NCBI GenBank assembly: GCA_026260175.1
Contig: JAKCWW010000914.1
Coordinates: 21,299 to 85,298, forward strand
Direction: 5' to 3'
Source: Reticulitermes lucifugus
Lineage: Eukaryota; Arthropoda; Insecta; Blattodea; Rhinotermitidae
DNA length: 64,000 bases
The translations under genes were made by a program, and so were the position numbers. The notes under the pieces are model-generated. The model searched no databases and was not told the origin of the DNA. It saw only the letters and a list, made by a program, of their open reading frames with translations. Below, piece by piece: positions 58,746-64,000 of the stretch. How positions within the stretch are numbered: the stretch's first letter is position 1; every line of letters starts with the position of its first letter.

Positions 58746-59528
58746 TACTCACATATATTTATTACAGAGCTAAAAATGTTCAGAAGTGTACCGGTACTCT
58801 CTCTGTATCTTCACGATGTTCTTATTGGATATTACTTAAGAAAGGCTGAAATAAATACGGGTATTTTCTGTGCTGTGTGTGTTTCTAAACCGCGATTTTT
58901 AAGTATGTGGTTTATTAGAATTTAACCATCAGAAAGTGTCTCAATTGTGCATAATACGAACACGTATCGGCATTAGGCCTACATGTCCATGACATACCGG
59001 TTAACTACACTCTGTCACGTCTGCCTGCTGTGTCTATAATTATTTACTTCTGTTATTAGCCTACTTGAAGACGCTCTATCAAATGCTTTTAGTATGAATA
59101 CGTGTTATATAGTTTAACATTCCGAAGCCTAATGTTCCTCAAACTTAGATATAAAAACTCAGTTTCTACCTCACAGAGAACACAGTCCGTGTCCATTATA
59201 AAGATCAATCAGTTAATATTGATTATGGAAATAGGCTCTATTTATCGTGAGAATCACATGAAACACGTAAGTCCACTCTGTGGTAAAATACAGAGTTTGT
59301 TAATGTTACGGGCGTGTTAATGGACGTGGTACATAACTTTCCACTGAGCGTTATCTGTGAGTGTAGAGCTACATTTCCTTCCATCTGTTGTTAACTTCTC
59401 CTTAAATTTTGTTTTCTTGTGTACTTTTCGTTTTTTCTTATGTTTAACTTGGAAAGAAATGGTGCGGAAGAAGTTGCGTGCAGTTACTCTTTGGTTTATA
59501 GGGATGTTTCAGTAGGCTCATTAAACAT
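58746..59528. other. No recognisable feature
   Basis: No supported exon or repeat. Confidence 0.35.
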
Positions 59529-59558
59529 TTTCTTTCTTTCTTTCTTTCTTTCTTTCTT
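59529..59558. repeat. (CTTT)n microsatellite
   Basis: Seven CTTT units directly upstream of a SINE-D copy, possibly its complement-strand tail. Confidence 0.85.
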
Positions 59559-59562
59559 AGTC

Positions 59563-59795
59563 TGGCTTCTTTCTACCTGCTCATTGTAGAGGTAGAGGGT
59601 TATTGTTGGACATGATCACACTCAATTACACACACACTCGGTAAGACTCCTCTGGACGAGAGATCGGCCCGTCGCAGAGACCTCTACCTGACAACACACA
59701 ACACTCAAAAGAGACAGACATCCATGCTCCGGGCGGTTTTTGAACCCACAATCGAGCAGCAGCAGACCCACGCCTTAGACCGCGCGGCCACCATT
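59563..59795 (-). mobile_element. SINE-D copy
   Basis: CACTCGGTAAGACTCCTCTG, GCAGAGACCTCTACCTGACA, GGGCGGTTTTTGAACCCACA (B-box complement) and TTAGACCGCGCGGCCACC match the copy at 17548. Confidence 0.65.
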
Positions 59796-59810
59796 CCCCT
59801 TAAACTAACT

Positions 59811-59857
59811 AACTAATTAACTAACTAACTAACCAGCCAACCAACCATCCAACCAAT
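59811..59857. repeat. (AACT)n / (AACC)n tetranucleotide repeat
   Basis: Imperfect ACTA/ACCA units. Confidence 0.8.
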
Positions 59858-61044
59858 CGACTGGATAATTTGTGGTCATAATTCATACTGCGGTTATATG
59901 AAAATGGCGCAGGATCTTGTGCCATAAGCAGATGGTCACTGAGCAGTTCAAAAACCTTCAAGAATCCTGAAGATATATTAATAAACCGTCAGTATATCGT
60001 ACCAGCTGCATGAAGTCACCACCGTCATAACCTACGTTTAACAATTCGATTTTTGTATTGTGCTTTTATTTAAACTTCCATTTCTCATGTCCTATCAAGT
60101 CTGACGAGATTTTAAGATCTTCCTAATATCCTGCTTGCTACGGCCAGAGACTACTACTACCACGCCCATCCCTCTCAAGATGGAGAATGAATGTAAGCAG
60201 AAAGAAGAGAATGCACGTTTTTAGATAATATTCAGTAGGTAATACTAGAAAGAAGTACCTCTTGTATGCAAGCGAAGAAGTCTAAAATTCTGATATAAAA
60301 TGTTCGGCCGGAATACTGTCAAGAAGTCGCAAGATAACATTGTACAGCTTTCGTCTAAATTGCCAAGCGTGGTGGAATGAAGCTCGAATTTAAACTTATA
60401 TTTGGCGAGCAGTAGGACATCGGACCATGACGCAAGGCCATGGATAGTATTGCCTGTTGTGTAGGTCGTGGATTTCAAGAAGTTTATTTAATTATACATG
60501 GCACCTTTAAAATGAAGGTCAATAAAATATAAGATTTTCTAGCAACGCTATCTTATATACCGATTGTAAATCAAATAAAGCAGAGAGGGTTCATAAAGGA
60601 AACATACGTCAATGAAAGTGTAGTTACATGTAATAAATCATCGACAACTTGACACACCATTCTAAGCGACGAAGCCGGTAGATTTTCAGCATCCTCAAGA
60701 TTCAGTGATTATCCAAGCGTGTACTATGATACATCATAAATTTTAAGGCTTCATAAACAACGCCTACCTTCAGTTAAGTTTGACGTTTCCCATTTTGTAA
60801 TCTACAAGTGGTCTTGCAGCGTAGTCGAGGCATTTTTTGGAGAGCCTGAAGGAAAGCATGAAGTACCCAAAGAGAATAACTGACGTCTGTACTGAAAATT
60901 GAAGACCTAACCTCCCAAATGGGGAATATGAGTGCCAGTCACTGAACTGTAACATTCGATTTTATATGTTGTAAGTTTAGAAACTGAATAGTGTTATCAT
61001 TACCCTGTAATGAAAACTGTAGATTCACTTTGTCTTTTCGTTAG
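59858..61044. other. No recognisable feature
   Basis: No supported exon, repeat or RNA gene over about 1.2 kb. Confidence 0.35.
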
Positions 61045-61229
61045 GAATTGAATACAAATCTTCACCATTTTCAACAGATGTTTGTGAGTTGCGGGCCAGA
61101 GTTGTTGTGTTGTGTTCTGTTGTGTTGAGAGTGAGGAGTGTGGGTGACACTTTGTGGGTGCGTGTCTCGGGATGCGAGTCGGAGCTTATTGAGCTGTCAG
61201 GCTTCAACCTTGCTAAATCTGGTTTATGA
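61045..61229 (+). CDS. Candidate terminal exon, unidentified gene
   Basis: A strong acceptor (ctttgtcttttcgttag) is followed, in the +2 phase, by 60 open codons and a TGA at 61227. The peptide starts IEYKSSPFSTDVCELRARVV and ends with GDTLWVRVSGCESELIELSG and FNLAKSGL. Local GC is higher than around it. A GTATGT donor-like site lies 9 nt past the stop. The opposite strand is also open over most of this stretch, so composition (TG-rich) may explain it. Confidence 0.25.
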
Positions 61230-61730
61230 ATTTAAGGTATGTTTGCTGCCATATCTGTTCTTGTAACAAGAGGTGCACAACAAATTTTTAGACTATGCGA
61301 TTCCAATTACAGATAAACCTCTCTTAATTACTAGGGCACTTATTTTGTGCCTTAAATTTCAACAATTTAATTCTTGATAAAAAAAGAGGGAGAGAAGCTT
61401 TTTTTTTGTTTCCTCAGAGTTTTAAGACTGAACTAGTTTTCTTATGAGAGCATACCGGGTCCAGTTCATGTTATTTGGAATCCGCAGCTGTCAAGCTTAA
61501 TTCACCTGTTGACTGGAATGTGCCTTCCCGAATAACGAGGTGATTCCGGCGGACAATCCTTTTTAAAGGCAGTTTGAAACCATTTGAAATTATTTTCTAT
61601 TTAACACTGTCAGGTTTTTCGGTCTGAGTCAAATTACACGGACAGCATGGTGGGAAGAGACCTCTTGCAAAATATTGACATAGATTGGAAAGATAATACT
61701 AAAAATGGGTCTAACTGAAAAGATGAGAAA

Positions 61731-61802
61731 CCCTTCCAGGCTGCGGTGCGTCCGTAGCAGTTGCTACGGGGCCCTTCAATAAATAAATTAAATAAAAAAA
61801 AA
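61731..61802 (+). mobile_element. SINE-A, 72-nt 5'-truncated insertion with 14-bp target duplication
   Basis: Only the 3' end remains (GGCTGCGGTGCGTCCGTAGC and TACGGGGCCCTTCAATAAAT with an A-rich tail). It is bounded by GAAAAGATGAGAAA at 61717-61730 and 61803-61816, a perfect duplication. Confidence 0.85.
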
Positions 61803-61816
61803 GAAAAGATGAGAAA

Positions 61817-63836
61817 GTGTGAATTGCATTAATCTAGCTCAGATTGGGCCCGGGGGGAATCTTTTGTGGAAACTTTATTCAACTTGTGGTTTCTATAAGT
61901 AGCGGATAATTGTTTGATTAGCTGAGAAAATATTAGCTATTCAGGAGGGAATATATTCATCTGTCACATAAGCACAACACACCAATGAAATACATCACTT
62001 ATCTTGATTACCCTACTGACACTGGAGATTAAGAATTGAACGTATTTCGACTACGTGTTGGACATAATGTTTACCTTTTACGGAAGTTGATGCGCATTTC
62101 TCTACATGTATAGTTGTAGCATGCCATAAATATCAACTGTTGATAGGAGACAGAGAATTGGTATTGAATACTTAGCATAGCAGACCCGAAATAACAGATT
62201 TTTCTTTCAATTTTCTGTAAAGTCCGACTGCCGCGATAAGATTACGTAAACCTAGTTTTCTTCAGTCCTTTGAGGATACTGTAACGCTCTCTTAAATTAG
62301 GCAGTCGAATTTTCTGACATTCCCAATTTCGTAACTAAAAATTGTCATCCATTTAGGCAGTATATAAATATGTGCATTTGACGAAGCGGCATTGACTGTT
62401 TCAGACGATGAAGCCATAAATGAATGAGATGTGGTATAATTCTTGTCCCGGCGTGGCCGAACAAAAAGACAGTAAAAATGTGAATGGAACAAGCTTACAG
62501 GTTTGTGTTTACGTTAATAACATTTAGTGCTCTTTCCTCTAATACTCCTTAAGTTGGAGACGAACACGAAACAAAAACAAAATCAGAAAAGAACAATACA
62601 TCCTTCCTGCCACCTCCATTTCCCGTTGTTCAGAAAATCTTCACATCCTGAACAGTTCACTCTTTCTTGATTTATTGTGTCGGAAGTGGATAAAGTAAGG
62701 TAGCTGTAAGTCGTTGGGGAAGCTGTAGAATGGGCGGATATTCTCTTTAGATAGCAGCAGTTTAGGAACGGAATAAAAAGAACTTTAAAAATGCATTATT
62801 CTAGTAATTTTCTCATGATATTTGGCTAAATTTTAAGATAATGTTACGCCGTAGACTCTTGTTAATAGATACCGACATTTGGGAGGAAAGTGCTGCCTCC
62901 AGTTTTCACGTACTTTAATCCTGAAGATGGAGACAGAATGTTAGTCTAAAACTGTATATGTTCGCCAATGTACGCGGCGTCACAACTCATACAACCGTGA
63001 TATTCTGTAGTAATTTCCGTGTGAACCTAGAGACTTGTTACAGATGTTTTGTTGTTCTTAAATATTCAGATATTTGTTGTAATTTGAAAGGATTCACTGG
63101 CTATAAATGAAATTGTATCATAACTTATTGCAGATACCGGTCTTGCGGCATGCCCGTAGGCCACATACACACACACATATATAGGCCACATTTAAATTTA
63201 CGTGTATGTTCCTATGGATGAATCCTTTTCCAGTGCTATAGAATATTATTGTGCTGTTTGTACAGGTTGGTTAAGAAATGCTAACGTTTGTAAGTATGCT
63301 TGCTTATGTTTTTGAAAAAGCCTAAGGAAAGATGTAACTGTGCATGGGCACTGTGCGATAAAATGACTTTGATTAAACTTTGAAGCAATGTCGCTGATCC
63401 TTCAGCTTCACGCTCGCGTTAAGCAAGCAACCGCGGGACCCAATAGGAGACGTAACACCTCTGGACATGATTAAGAAAGGAGAACTACTAGCAATATTTT
63501 CGGGGATCTCAGCCACGTCTGCTGTTATTTTGTGATGCCCTGCGGCTTAAGCGAAAGTGGAGCAAGACAGCGATATTCCATGTCTGTCGCAAAAGAAGAA
63601 ACAGTGGCAGGGAGCTGTGTACCTCTTCCAGGAGATGTTAACGGTAGTTATAGGCACAGTGAGATCTACTGATCTTGTGCCACGCAGTATGTTCATTGGT
63701 AGGTCAATACACTTTCGAGTAGCCACTGTTTGTACGCAATTGTGAAGTGTTTTTATCCAGTATCGACATGCTGAGGACGAATGTTAACATGCTAACTAGT
63801 GTCACCAGGACAAACAACTTTACTAAAGAAAGGCGT
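61817..63836. other. Mostly unrecognised; MITE-like trace at 62842-62990
   Basis: GTTACGCCGTAGACTC and CGCGGCGTCACAAC with CTGAAGATGGAGACAGAATG between them recall the MITE family, but clear ends are missing. A 24-nt acceptor-donor pair at 63267-63290 is too short to judge. Confidence 0.3.
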
Positions 63837-64000
63837 GGCCGTGCCATGGCTCAGGCGGTTAGTCGCCGGCCGCTCACAGCGGAGGCCCGGGTTCGATCCC
63901 GGGTCAGTCGATGTGAGATTTGTGGTGGACAAAGTGTCACTGGGACAGGTTTTTCTCCGAGTTGTCGGTTTTTCCCTGTCAATTTCATTCCACTGGTGCT
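63837..64000 (+). mobile_element. SINE-A, cut by the window end
   Basis: GGCCGTGCCATGGCTCAGGC, GGCCCGGGTTCGATCCCGGG, GTGAGATTTGTGGTGGACAA and CACTGGGACAGGTTTTTCTC. The head and B box are very well preserved, so this is probably a young copy. The 3' end lies beyond the window. Confidence 0.85.

Noticed and set aside
63267-63290. 24-nt microexon between gctgtttgtacag and gtaagtatg.
   Set aside because: Splice signals look good but the segment is too short to judge by coding content, and no neighbouring exon is seen.

Overview
The window looks like repeat-rich, intron-rich nuclear DNA from an animal, most likely an insect. I favour a cockroach or termite (Blattodea), but the order is an inference from the style of the repeats. 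There are no bacterial-style gene runs, operons or rRNA genes, and no CRISPR array. Long stretches carry no recognisable gene, many tRNA-derived SINEs are present, and fragments of insect-type non-LTR retrotransposons recur. One long open frame stands out from the background: a secreted, basic-residue-rich precursor on the minus strand at 29317-30219. It has a signal peptide, a splice acceptor just upstream of its ATG and a strong splice donor inside the frame. Its N-terminal region resembles what I recall of the insect NVP-like neuropeptide precursor.

Layout. 0-2.6 kb: two splice-bounded plus-strand open segments, the second followed by a stop and an AATAAA signal, possibly the 3' end of a gene. 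2.6-3.9 kb: a hAT-like element split by the 3' end of an RTE-type retrotransposon. 6-13 kb: MITE copies, a G-rich/C-rich foldback and a second RT-tail family. 17.5-19.5 kb: a SINE and a frameshifted Jockey-type RT relic that starts beside a perfect 37-nt palindrome. 22.6-23.5 kb: the C-terminal part of an R2/R4/Dong-like element between two (AAT)n tracts. 26.1-26.9 kb: clustered SINE-like sequence. 28-30.3 kb: a possible plus-strand exon and the neuropeptide-like gene. 31-36.8 kb: SINEs, a MITE and an RT relic. 36.8-40.4 kb: little recognisable. 41-44.5 kb: SINE, pogo/Tigger relic, a possible helicase exon on the minus strand, an RTE tail and a well-preserved MITE. 45-64 kb: more SINEs, one interrupted by the only sized assembly gap, two SINE insertions with perfect target-site duplications, and a dispersed repeat with internal duplication.

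How it fits together. No multigene system is visible. Most of what can be annotated is the record of retrotransposition (Jockey-, RTE- and Dong-like lineages plus at least four SINE families using tRNA-like promoters) and of DNA transposons (hAT, pogo/Tigger, MITEs). Host genes appear only as isolated exons in long introns or intergenic DNA. Apart from the precursor, all exon calls rest on splice signals and open frames and are tentative. Family names come from remembered motifs, with no database search.
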